From positions 1 through 64,000 of the forward strand of contig CACEJY010000002.1 of the NCBI GenBank assembly GCA_902559985.1: a DNA stretch of 64,000 nucleotides, read 5' to 3'. Below the pieces are notes generated by a model that was given only the letters and a program-made list of their open reading frames with translations, did no database searches and had not been told where the DNA came from. Every line of letters starts with the position of its first letter. The stretch's first letter is position 1. Below are positions 9,397 through 16,471 of this stretch, one piece after another. The stretch comes from an uncultured SAR116 cluster alpha proteobacterium (GTDB taxonomy: Bacteria > Pseudomonadota > Alphaproteobacteria > Puniceispirillales > Puniceispirillaceae). Both the position numbers and the translations under genes were made by a program.

Positions 9397-9621
9397 TTAT
9401 CTGCTATTCGCAACTAGCAGCTTGTTTCGATACATTCCCGCACATCTATCTCCATCGACTTCACAAATAGCAATCTTTTGAACTTGGTTGGTTTGAGCAA
9501 ACGCTGGTGTGGCCTCAATGATAGGCTTTATGCCAATAGCAAACAATCCAAATGCTCCGATGATGGCTACTGCCATTAACGGCTTTGATAGTCTTACTTC
9601 GTGAATAACTCTCTTTTCCAT
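9397..9621 (-). CDS. small exported hypothetical protein (74 aa)
   Basis: The ATG at 9621 is preceded by GGAG at good spacing; the track ORF begins at an upstream TTG. An N-terminal hydrophobic stretch (PLMAVAIIGAFGLFAIG) and AFAQ suggest an exported or membrane-anchored product. The short mature part carries CEVDGDRCAGMYRNKL, with two cysteines. Function unknown. Confidence 0.6.
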   Translation of the reverse strand: MEKRVIHEVRLSKPLMAVAIIGAFGLFAIGIKPIIEATPAFAQTNQVQKIAICEVDGDRCAGMYRNKLLVANSR

Positions 9622-9779
9622 CTTTAACTCCAATACTGAGGGCCTTCAGTGACTCTCAGATCGCCAGCATCGGGTGCCTAATATTGATTCAAATAAGACC
9701 CCTCATGCGCAATAAAATTCTGTTGTGAGTGGAGCTGAATTTGATGGAATGATGAAACACGAGAACAAGCATTAACTAT

Positions 9780-9812
9780 GGGCTAGAGGTTTATCTTCTG
9801 GCCCTTTTTTTT
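9780..9812 (+). terminator. rho-independent terminator, GGGCC-type stem
   Basis: GGGCTAGA pairs with TCTGGCCC (8 bp, one G-U), followed by eight T. No CDS ends just upstream on this strand, so it may end a short RNA from about 9660-9780 or be left from a lost gene. Confidence 0.75.
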
Positions 9813-9824
9813 ACACGACAAGAA

Positions 9825-9873
9825 TAGTGCAAGTTTTGCAGCGTTATCAGCAATTTATAACTCTATGATGCAC
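9825..9873 (+). promoter_or_regulatory. 49-bp repeated promoter-like unit, copy 1
   Basis: 44 of 49 bases match 10658-10706. Each copy directly follows a GGGCC-stem terminator. TTTTGC and TATAAC are 16 bp apart, a plausible -35/-10 pair, which would drive the small genes at 9956 and 10288. The promoter reading is inference; the repeat is seen directly. Confidence 0.55.
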
Positions 9874-9955
9874 GATCGTTTTTGGGCATACATAGGCAAC
9901 AAGTAGAAACCAGAACAAACTGCAGCTTTTGGTGCTGCTCACATAGGAGAGAAAA

Positions 9956-10237
9956 ATGTATGTATCGTTTACCGATTGGGAATTTGACGGAGATGTCGAC
10001 AAAGCAGTTGAAGGCATTAAAGCAAATTGGGCTGAAATGAAAAAATATGGTGCTGTAAATGGCCGTTGCACTGTTACTGGAGAAAATACCCTTAGAACCA
10101 TGACACTCTGGAGCAGCCAAGAATTGATGGAGGCAAACGTTGATACAATTAGAGCCTTAGCAACTTCGGCGTCAGGCATGAAACCAACAGGCGCTATGAA
10201 AGGCCCACTCGCTCTTCAACTAACTGAAAATGACTAA
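9956..10237 (+). CDS. small hypothetical protein (93 aa)
   Basis: Strong AGGAGAG Shine-Dalgarno before the ATG. A soluble, compact alpha/beta-looking protein (MYVSFTDWEFDGDVDKAVEG...) whose length and pattern would suit a dimeric alpha-beta-barrel (ABM/DUF1330-like) fold, a weak guess. It forms a two-gene unit with 10288-10572 between a promoter-like repeat and a terminator. Confidence 0.65.
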   Translation: MYVSFTDWEFDGDVDKAVEGIKANWAEMKKYGAVNGRCTVTGENTLRTMTLWSSQELMEANVDTIRALATSASGMKPTGAMKGPLALQLTEND

Positions 10238-10287
10238 TTCATTGGTTGGGCAATCAGCACAGCCGCACCAGAAAGGAAAGACAACAG

Positions 10288-10572
10288 ATGAGCAAAAAAC
10301 TTAGCATAATTCGTTTCAAACCAAAGCCAGAGCATTACGACCAATTCCTCGCAGATGTAGTTGAAAATGGCAAAGACAGAGAGCCAAATACACACTTTAC
10401 AGTTACCGCTGGCGATGAAGTGATAGCTGTAGTGATAAGGGATGCAGACAGTTTTGAAGAAAGTGCAAAAGACGGTGTGGTTAACTGGTTGGATGAGCGT
10501 CGGCCAATGTTGCAGGAATTTGACGCTGTCAACAGACACACCATCCCACTTTCCGGGGATTTGGTAGAATAA
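10288..10572 (+). CDS. small hypothetical protein, possible ABM-like fold (94 aa)
   Basis: The start at 10288 is chosen because AGAAAGGAAAG precedes it. It begins KKLSIIRFKPKPEHYDQFLADV, an arrangement common in dimeric alpha-beta-barrel monooxygenase-like proteins, but there are no catalytic residues I can assign. It pairs with the preceding 93-aa gene and is followed by a terminator at 10618. Confidence 0.65.
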   Translation: MSKKLSIIRFKPKPEHYDQFLADVVENGKDREPNTHFTVTAGDEVIAVVIRDADSFEESAKDGVVNWLDERRPMLQEFDAVNRHTIPLSGDLVE

Positions 10573-10617
10573 GCGGCAGATTAGTTGGATGCTATCAAAG
10601 GCATCTAAAACCACAAC

Positions 10618-10645
10618 AGGGCCATCTCAGGGTGGCCCTTTTTTT
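10618..10645 (+). terminator. rho-independent terminator after small gene pair
   Basis: AGGGCCA and TGGCCCT form a 7-bp stem with an 8-nt loop, then seven T. It ends the 9956-10572 unit. Confidence 0.85.
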
Positions 10646-10657
10646 AAACCACACACG

Positions 10658-10706
10658 TAGTGCAAGTTTTGCAGCATTATTAGAGATTTATAACCCTATG
10701 ATGCAC
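10658..10706 (+). promoter_or_regulatory. 49-bp repeated promoter-like unit, copy 2
   Basis: Second copy of the 9825 repeat. In this copy the ends are a perfect inverted pair (TAGTGCA...TGCACTA). It is followed by about 90 bp without an ORF and then another terminator. Confidence 0.55.
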
Positions 10707-10825
10707 TACTTTTTTTTGGCACATGTAAGTCATAGAAAGTTTTCCTCCCAGTCAATTTTCTTATTCTGAATACCTCCATTTTTTCGACTGCTTGGGCCAG
10801 CCACTCCTCGGTTGGCCCTTTTTTT
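10707..10825 (+). ncRNA. candidate small RNA between promoter-like repeat and terminator
   Basis: About 120 nt bounded by the promoter-like repeat and a strong terminator at 10794-10825, with no credible ORF inside. A transcript starting near 10706 would be a short non-coding RNA. No RNA family recognised. Alternative: the remains of a deleted cassette. Confidence 0.35.
10794..10825 (+). terminator. rho-independent terminator, GGGCC-type stem
   Basis: GGGCCAGCC pairs with GGTTGGCCC (9 bp, one G-U), loop of 7, then seven T. Third of four such terminators in this island. Confidence 0.85.
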
Positions 10826-10888
10826 CGATATGGTCAGCACCAAACAGCCTGTGTTAGCGTTAACTTTCTAGTGGGGCAGGTGTAAAAT

Positions 10889-11326
10889 ATGGAAATATTT
10901 TGGGGAGTCGTTGGCGTTATTGCATGGGTAGGCTGGTCCTTCACCCGTGACAGGCAATGGCAAAAGCCAATACTATACTGGTTTGTTCTCGTTCAAATAT
11001 GTCTTGTGACAGCCGTTCTTATGGTAAAAAGTTCAAAGGCAAGTGAGCAGCCAAGTGCATTTGTTGATTGTATGGTGAAAAAAACAAAAGACATCTTTCC
11101 AACAATGCCAGACAGCGTATTGCCAAGTTTAAAATTACAGGCGCAAATCACAGAGCGTAACTATGCGGAACTAGCTAAAGCGGTGAACGAAAGCCCAACA
11201 GTCTTAGCTGATTTGGAACTGAAGTTGGAGCAAGGTAAATCACCTAGAAACCCAGAAGCTGTCATGATGAAAGAGTTAACACGTCAGTGCTCAAAGCATA
11301 TAAAGTGGAAAAAGAAAGAAGGTTAG
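10889..11326 (+). CDS. hypothetical membrane protein (145 aa)
   Basis: Two hydrophobic segments near the N-terminus (IFWGVVGVIAWVGW and PILYWFVLVQICLVTAVLMV), then a soluble, mostly helical domain with two cysteines. No family recognised. It is first in a run of four tightly packed small genes. AGGTG precedes the ATG. Confidence 0.6.
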   Translation: MEIFWGVVGVIAWVGWSFTRDRQWQKPILYWFVLVQICLVTAVLMVKSSKASEQPSAFVDCMVKKTKDIFPTMPDSVLPSLKLQAQITERNYAELAKAVNESPTVLADLELKLEQGKSPRNPEAVMMKELTRQCSKHIKWKKKEG

Positions 11327-11341
11327 TAATAGGAGAATTTC

Positions 11342-11509
11342 ATGGCAGAGACTGAGGCAAAAAAGACAGAAACAACGAAGGTAGCGGCTGAAAAGGGGCG
11401 GCGGGGTCGCCCAAAAGATGCGCAAGACACGGAAAGCCAAGCGAGTTACTACGCCCGTAAGTTCATGGAAGCCCACGTAGCCCAATCTGCTTCGGAAAAG
11501 AGTGAATGA
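11342..11509 (+). CDS. small basic protein with AT-hook-like motif (55 aa)
   Basis: Too short for the ORF track. It has an AGGAG Shine-Dalgarno 6 bp before the ATG and 55 codons. Rich in Lys/Glu/Ala, with RRGRPKD near residue 20, the core of an AT-hook; DNA binding is inferred only from this. Its stop overlaps the next start (ATGA). Confidence 0.6.
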   Translation: MAETEAKKTETTKVAAEKGRRGRPKDAQDTESQASYYARKFMEAHVAQSASEKSE

Positions 11510-11595
11510 CCCGCAAACTCACCCTATTTGCCGTCTGTTCTTTTGAAGTCGCCCTGATACTGTTTATGGTTTCCCATTACGTCTCCTTTGGGTAA
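11506..11595 (+). CDS. micro-ORF, single-span membrane peptide (29 aa)
   Basis: Overlaps the previous stop by ATGA and the next start by TAATG, so it is most likely translated by coupling. The peptide is one hydrophobic helix (LFAVCSFEVALILFMV). Not in the ORF track because of its length. Function unknown. Confidence 0.5.
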   Translation: MTRKLTLFAVCSFEVALILFMVSHYVSFG

Positions 11596-11792
11596 TGTTG
11601 CGTATGGACTTAGAGTTGTTTTATGCGCTTGCTTCGGCTTCAGTTTTTCTGTTTTGCCTCAGCCTCTTAGGCAAGAAACTAGATAAGATGGTTGCTCAAT
11701 CGAAGATTGCTGGGAAGCAGCGCAAGGTGCTTTGGAACCTCTGCGCCTTTTCACTCATGATCGTATGGTTTGGGATTTTCTGGGAGTTTTAG
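11595..11792 (+). CDS. small two-span membrane protein (65 aa)
   Basis: Starts inside the preceding stop codon (TAATG). Two hydrophobic helices (LFYALASASVFLFCLSLLG and LWNLCAFSLMIVWFGIFWEF) flank a basic loop. Part of the coupled small-gene run beginning at 10889. Confidence 0.55.
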   Translation: MLRMDLELFYALASASVFLFCLSLLGKKLDKMVAQSKIAGKQRKVLWNLCAFSLMIVWFGIFWEF

Positions 11793-11807
11793 CTTTGGGG
11801 GGCAACC

Positions 11808-11840
11808 ATGTTTAAGTTTGATTTTAAGGATATCATTCTA
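11808..11840 (+). pseudogene. truncated 5' end of a small gene, cut at the copper-operon junction
   Basis: A GGGGGG ribosome-binding run precedes an ATG that reads MFKFDFKDIILGN and then runs straight into the antisense 3' end of the multicopper oxidase gene at 11838. The spacing continues the small-gene run, so this looks like a fifth gene truncated when the neighbouring block joined here. The open frame continues artefactually to 11963. Confidence 0.5.
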
Positions 11841-13226
11841 GGAAATATAAATTACTCCACCCATTCCAGCTGCGTGATGCTCCAGCATATGGCAGTGAAA
11901 AAGCCAAGCACCAGGATTGTTTGCAATAAAAACAAGCTCAGCCTTTTCACCAGGCTGCATTAGATAGGTGTCCCGAAGCAAGGCCCTCTTTTTTTCTCCA
12001 AATTCAGAAGAAGCTACCCAAAAATGATGGCCGTGAAGGTGCATTGCATGAGGCCATGCTGTATCATTCCAAGCTTTTATAACAACCACTTCACCGATTT
12101 CAATTTCAGCTAGGCTAAGGCCATAGCCTCCTATATTTCCATTAAACGCCCAAAGCTTTGCCTCTTTCAAGGCAAGGTCACGTAAGCCGCGCTCTTCGCC
12201 TTCGAAGGTGGCCTTAGACAAATTCCCCATCGCACCACCTTGCATATGAACGTCAATTTTTTTTGCGTTCTTAGTATCGGGCCAAGAGTAATATGGCTCA
12301 GTAGATAAAGAGTTTTTAACGCTTGTGAGCTTTGAGGAAATTGGTTCAAAAATAGCTGCATTTAACGCTTTGCTTGAACTTACCTCTAATAGCTCGACTA
12401 ACTGTGAAGCATCTTCAATCAACACGTCCACCCGTTGAGCTGGCCCCAATGTGATTCTATTTGTGTCGAATGACTCGCATGGAGATCCGTCCACGCAAAT
12501 CACCTTCATCATTATTCCCCCCGAGAGTTCAAAATTTAAAATTCTAGCATTCGCTGCGTTTAAAAACCTTAATCTCACTGGACCATTTGAGGATACACGA
12601 ATAGCTGGTTTAAATTTGCCATTAATTGATAGTGCATTACCAAGCCGGCCACCGTGAGACCAATGACCAAGATTGCCAAAGCTGTTCGCGTCAATTTGTT
12701 CATCTGAGTTGAGTAGCCAATCATCTGCCAAGATCACAATATCACTACCAATGTCATTTTCATTTGTGTCGTAATCGTAAACAACAAGTGGGCCGTATAA
12801 ACCTCGTGCCACTTGTTCCCAGGCTTTGTTGTGTGAGTGGTACCAGAAAGTTCCTGCGTCATTTAAAGGGAAGCGATAATGAAATTTTCCACCGGGTTCA
12901 ACCGAAGATTGTGTTAAATCTGGCACACCGTCCATAGAATTAATGTTACGGATGCCATGCCAGTGTATTGTCGTTGGCTGATCAAGGTTGTTAAAAAATT
13001 CTACGTCAAGGATCTCGCCTTTGGTTGCTTGAATCAGCGGCCCCGGATTAGCTTTATTATAAAGCCACAAATCGGTGGCCAATGGGTTTTTGTCAAAGAA
13101 ATGAGGCGTAGGTTCAGCTGCAAGTTGATAGTAGCGCACTCCTTGCTCAGCGATGGCACCTGAAGGCAGTATAGTTAACGTCAGGCCAGCTATACATTGG
13201 TTTAAAAATTCACGGCGTGAACTCAT
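11838..13226 (-). CDS. periplasmic multicopper oxidase (CopA/CueO-like)
   Basis: 462 aa; probably oxidises Cu(I) or organic substrates in the periplasm. The N-terminus (SSRREFLNQ, then a hydrophobic stretch) looks like a Tat or Sec signal. All four copper-binding segments are visible: HWHG (88-91), HSH (130-132), HAMHLHGH and HCHMLEHHAAGM near the C-terminus, so the T1 and trinuclear sites are complete. It is last in an operon with cytochrome c' and a c-type cytochrome, 102 bp after the latter. A MerR-type operator lies ahead of the operon, which argues for metal detoxification. Confidence 0.93.
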   Translation of the reverse strand: MSSRREFLNQCIAGLTLTILPSGAIAEQGVRYYQLAAEPTPHFFDKNPLATDLWLYNKANPGPLIQATKGEILDVEFFNNLDQPTTIHWHGIRNINSMDGVPDLTQSSVEPGGKFHYRFPLNDAGTFWYHSHNKAWEQVARGLYGPLVVYDYDTNENDIGSDIVILADDWLLNSDEQIDANSFGNLGHWSHGGRLGNALSINGKFKPAIRVSSNGPVRLRFLNAANARILNFELSGGIMMKVICVDGSPCESFDTNRITLGPAQRVDVLIEDASQLVELLEVSSSKALNAAIFEPISSKLTSVKNSLSTEPYYSWPDTKNAKKIDVHMQGGAMGNLSKATFEGEERGLRDLALKEAKLWAFNGNIGGYGLSLAEIEIGEVVVIKAWNDTAWPHAMHLHGHHFWVASSEFGEKKRALLRDTYLMQPGEKAELVFIANNPGAWLFHCHMLEHHAAGMGGVIYIS

Positions 13227-13328
13227 CTTTACCTCAATAAAATTGTTTATCTAGACTGATTTCTAAATTTGTTTTTGATCTTCATAGTTCGGCAAGGGAT
13301 GCATTTTTTGTCCCTATTTGTTGGTCAA

Positions 13329-13814
13329 CTACGAACCGCCCATTTTCTCTTTCATCGCTCTATTAGACTTGTAATCAGAGTTGATTTTGTCATGGATTTC
13401 TGTGATGTCAGCGGGCCATGTAGACTTGATGTACGATAGCACAGCAACAATTTCATGATCTTTAATAATGCCATCGTAGACCGGCATACTTACTTCATAG
13501 TCTTCACTGATCATTGCTTTAAAACCGTATTTGGTGAGGTTAAAGAGCACCTCATCCGCATGATGCCATGTGTGACCAGATTTATCATGAGGGGGAGCTA
13601 GCCGCATACCATCAACTTTCGTGTTACGCCAGCCATCTTGACCTTCAAGATTTACACCATGACAACTAGCGCATTGCTCCACGTAAACCTTTTTACCCAT
13701 TTTAACATAAACAGCGTCGTTGGGTTTTAACTCCACCGTTTCGGCCGCACTTGTAAATGAAATGGTCGATAATCCAAAAATGATGAAAATGAATAAACGA
13801 CGAAATACACACAT
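13329..13814 (-). CDS. periplasmic c-type cytochrome
   Basis: 161 aa with a signal peptide (FIFIIFGLSTISFTSAA), one haem site CASCH at 48-52 and a likely distal methionine in YEVSMPVYDG. A class I mono-haem cytochrome. It sits 4 bp after the cytochrome c' gene and upstream of the multicopper oxidase, so it may pass electrons between them or to the terminal oxidase. The partner is inferred from the operon. Confidence 0.9.
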   Translation of the reverse strand: MCVFRRLFIFIIFGLSTISFTSAAETVELKPNDAVYVKMGKKVYVEQCASCHGVNLEGQDGWRNTKVDGMRLAPPHDKSGHTWHHADEVLFNLTKYGFKAMISEDYEVSMPVYDGIIKDHEIVAVLSYIKSTWPADITEIHDKINSDYKSNRAMKEKMGGS

Positions 13815-13818
13815 GCTG

Positions 13819-14268
13819 CTAATCCAATTTGTATGACTGGTGGCAACTTTTGCACGACGATGCTACTGCTTTAAAACCTTCCACGACAGCGGTTTGATCT
13901 CCTGCCTCGGCGGCAGCAATCAACTTTTTTGTTGCTGTCTCATTCTCCATCGCTGCCCTTTTAAATCCAGTAAAATCTTCCCAAATCTTTGGTGATGCTT
14001 CTGACGGCTTTATATTGCTACCTTCTGGAAAATATTCAGGCATTTTTACCGCCCACTCTCGTATCTCATCTGCAAGTTTGGCGATAGAGCCGTAGTCTTC
14101 ACCTCGAATGTGAGACTTGATGGCCTTTAGGTTTTTTTGACTTCTTTTAAACATGTCCATGCGCTCTTTAACTATTCCCGTCGCGCCACTGTGCGCCAAG
14201 GCAGAGCCAAGAACGCCCAGGGTTGCGATGGTTAAGGCAATTGACACGGTGTATCTTGAAAAAGTCAT
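13819..14268 (-). CDS. cytochrome c' (class II, C-terminal CxxCH)
   Basis: 149 aa: signal peptide, four-helix-bundle body (ERMDMFKRSQKNLKAIKSHI...) and the haem site CKSCH near the C-terminus (CKSCHQSYK), the hallmark of class II cytochromes c. It is the first gene of the copper operon; the start has AAAGGGAAAA upstream. Cytochromes c' usually bind NO or buffer oxidative and metal stress. Confidence 0.92.
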   Translation of the reverse strand: MTFSRYTVSIALTIATLGVLGSALAHSGATGIVKERMDMFKRSQKNLKAIKSHIRGEDYGSIAKLADEIREWAVKMPEYFPEGSNIKPSEASPKIWEDFTGFKRAAMENETATKKLIAAAEAGDQTAVVEGFKAVASSCKSCHQSYKLD

Positions 14269-14302
14269 ACGATTTTCCCTTTAAAGGTTCCCATCTGAAA
14301 TA

Positions 14303-14333
14303 ATGATAAACCCTCCACTTACTAGAGGGTAAA
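14303..14333 (-). promoter_or_regulatory. MerR/CueR-type operator-promoter of the copper operon
   Basis: Read on the minus strand: -35 TTTACC, a 19-bp spacer, and -10 TATCAT. The spacer contains a perfect dyad, ACCCTC-N9-GAGGGT (14310-14330). An over-long 19-bp spacer with a dyad inside is the defining layout of promoters activated by MerR-family regulators such as CueR. Transcription would start about 30 bp before the cytochrome c' ATG. No merR/cueR gene is in the window. Confidence 0.7.
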
Positions 14334-14352
14334 GGTGATTTTCCTCATTTAA

Positions 14353-14538
14353 TCACACCTGAACATAACGAAACAATTGACTAGCCGTCCTATGTCCACT
14401 CACAGCCATCACCTCGTGTATCTTCATGCCATTGTCAAACATCCTTGAGATTGCCTCATGGCGGAGGTCATGGAAGGTAAGCCTCGAAATCTCTGCCACG
14501 CAAAGACCATAATCAGGATGAAATTCAAACAAAATCGT
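14353..14538 (-). pseudogene. C-terminal remnant of a tyrosine recombinase/integrase
   Basis: No start codon of its own; an open frame of about 61 codons ends in TGA at 14353. It carries the catalytic C-terminal motifs: HDLRHEAISR (HxxR box), SGHRT, and a final tyrosine in LFRYVQV. The N-terminal two-thirds and the first catalytic Arg/Lys region are gone. It lies just upstream of the copper operon and supports past integrase-mediated insertion. Confidence 0.85.
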
Positions 14539-14581
14539 CTAATAAAAATACAGAATAGAGTTTGAATTCCTCCCTAAACTC

Positions 14582-14608
14582 GGGCCGCCTTTGCGCGGTC
14601 CTTTTTTT
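14582..14608 (+). terminator. rho-independent terminator, orphan
   Basis: GGGCCGC pairs with the GCGGTCC part of GCGCGGTCC (7 bp with one G-U), then seven T. No plus-strand gene ends upstream; it resembles the terminators at 9780, 10618 and 10794 and may have ended the gene truncated at 11838. Confidence 0.7.
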
Positions 14609-14624
14609 GTGGCAATCTTTAAAT

Positions 14625-14951
14625 ATGGAAAAAAATCAAAATTGCCTGGTTTACGTCACAGTAAAAGATGAAGGTGAGGGGCTTTCTATTGCCCAGAGAG
14701 TGGTGGAAAAAAGGCTAGCGGCCTGTGCCAATTTGTATCCCCAGATTCAATCAATATTCAACTACCAAAATCAAATACAAACTCAAGATGAAGCAGTCTT
14801 GATATTGAAAACTACCGCTCAAGCATATGATAAATTGGAGAGCTTCATTATTGAAATACACTCGTATGATGATCCATGTATTTTGAAACTACCAATCGAG
14901 GGCGGTGCGGCTGATTTCATGAGTTGGATAAAAGACACTGTTGCTAGTTAA
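14625..14951 (+). CDS. cutA: CutA1 divalent-cation tolerance protein
   Basis: The ATG at 14625 gives 108 aa, the normal CutA1 length; the longer track ORF reads through the terminator. Typical motifs: VYVTVKDEGEGLSIAQRVVEKRLAACANLYP and YQNQIQTQDEAVLILKT, with HSYDDPCIL in the second half. CutA forms a cytosolic trimer and has been linked to copper tolerance, although its biochemical role is unsettled. Its position next to the copper operon fits. Confidence 0.92.
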   Translation: MEKNQNCLVYVTVKDEGEGLSIAQRVVEKRLAACANLYPQIQSIFNYQNQIQTQDEAVLILKTTAQAYDKLESFIIEIHSYDDPCILKLPIEGGAADFMSWIKDTVAS

Positions 14952-15790
14952 TATCCTGCACTGGGAAGCTTGGCCGTAACCTTATGGTATATTCTAGCAG
15001 CCGTTCACAACATGTGTCGGTTATTTCTTTGTTACTACCATGAGCTCTGTTTGACGTATTTGTCACTCGAAAGACTGACAAATGAGTGACAGTCATGGCC
15101 TTTCTGCACATGCATGAGGCAACACTCAAAAAAATTGTCAAATAGGGACGACAGCTCTTCAGGCAGCGTTGATGAATCTGGCTCAAGTCTGATATTTGTT
15201 TAAATGTAGTGTATCGGTTCGATTTCTTGAGGTCACCTCAGAGGTATACCATCATGACGGCTATAAATTGCCAAAGACTCAGGCGATCGAGCTTAATCTC
15301 ATAAATTTCGAGCGCTGAAGATAGCGGACACATGTTTCACAACAATACGGTATTATATTCACATTAAAATATGTTGTTGACATTTTCTGGTATATGATTA
15401 CTCCGATCAAAGGTAATGACATTTTTGGAAAAAAATAATGATCCCGCTCCAAAAAATACAAAGGTTGGAAGGGTGCCGCCGATGCCCTGGCTAAGACTGC
15501 AGGTCGCCTCATGCAAGGCGAGGTTGGATTTGACGAGTATGACCTGGCTCCCAATGAGTGCTTTGTCCGAAACTATGTCGCCCGCGGCATGTAACGTTGG
15601 TGCCATCGCCCAAAATAACGGTTGGGGAATGGGGGTTTGTAACACGAGTACCAGTTGCACACACACGGTCGACAGGTTCATTGATTATTAAACAGCAAAT
15701 GGTACCTCTGATACGGCAACCCTAATGTCAAAGGGCTCTGACCGCTTGGACCTGGCGATTAACAGGGATTGAAATTGAGGGTATTGAGAT
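14952..15790. other. decayed segment with coding-like fragments
   Basis: No intact gene. On the minus strand an open stretch (LEPDSSTLPEELSSLFDNFF) shifts frame into another (SNKEITDTCCERLLEYTIRL) ending at 14944. On the plus strand two stretches look coding but lack starts: 15448-15594 (ADALAKTAGRLMQGEVGFDE) and about 15693-15772 (NGTSDTATLMSKGSDRLDLA). They look like remnants of at least two genes, none identified. Confidence 0.4.
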
Positions 15791-16462
15791 ATGGATAAAC
15801 TTGAGGGTCTGCTGGCATCCCAACAGCTTGCAAGCGAAAGTCTAGGGCCCGTATTTTTAAACTTTCTCCTTTGTTTGATTTTTTCCACCCTCGTCAGCTG
15901 GTTCTACAAAAAAAATGCAATGAGCTTGGGTGGAAAGACCCATGTAGGCTCAATCTTGCCTCTGATTGGGATGACCGTATTTCTGGTAATCACTGTCGTG
16001 AAAGGTTCATTGGCGCTTTCTCTCGGACTCGTCGGCGCACTGTCCATAGTACGGTTCCGTACACCAATTAAAGAGCCTGAAGAATTGGGTTACTTGTTTT
16101 TTGTAATCGCAATCGGGTTGGGTTTTGGCGCAAGTTTAGAAATCATCACCTCTATCTTGACCCTGGCAATCCTTGGTTACCTCCTCATCGCCGGGCGATC
16201 CAAACATTTATCCCAACAATTTGGTGAATACACTTTAGTTGTAAGCATCTGTACGGCTCAATTCAGTGAAGCCTGCAAGATTATCGAGCGCAATACAGAC
16301 GCATCCAAGATCACACGGGTAGAACATGATGGGTTTAGGTCAACTGTCTATTACAATGTCGCGTCCACGTCCGGGATCAACTCTCAGGGCATTATTGGTC
16401 AACTTGTGGATCTAGATAAGGCAGCCAGGCTTGATTTGGTTGAAGCTGGTGTGAACTGGTAG
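15791..16462 (+). CDS. DUF4956 family membrane protein
   Basis: 223 aa. Four hydrophobic helices in the N-terminal half (LNFLLCLIFSTLVSWFY, ILPLIGMTVFLVITVVKG, LFFVIAIGLGFGASLEIITS, ILTLAILGYLLIAG) and the family core LGLVGALSIVRFRTPIKEPEELGYLF. The C-terminal about 85 residues are cytosolic. First gene of a three-gene operon with CotH and VTC-domain proteins, a gene trio that recurs in bacteria without a settled function. Confidence 0.85.
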   Translation: MDKLEGLLASQQLASESLGPVFLNFLLCLIFSTLVSWFYKKNAMSLGGKTHVGSILPLIGMTVFLVITVVKGSLALSLGLVGALSIVRFRTPIKEPEELGYLFFVIAIGLGFGASLEIITSILTLAILGYLLIAGRSKHLSQQFGEYTLVVSICTAQFSEACKIIERNTDASKITRVEHDGFRSTVYYNVASTSGINSQGIIGQLVDLDKAARLDLVEAGVNW

Positions 16463-16471
16463 GTTATTGAA

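Noticed and set aside
9825-10706. The two 49-bp repeats as integron attC sites
   Set aside because: They lack the paired RYYYAAC/GTTRRRY core sites; a promoter-like reading with the adjacent terminators fits better.
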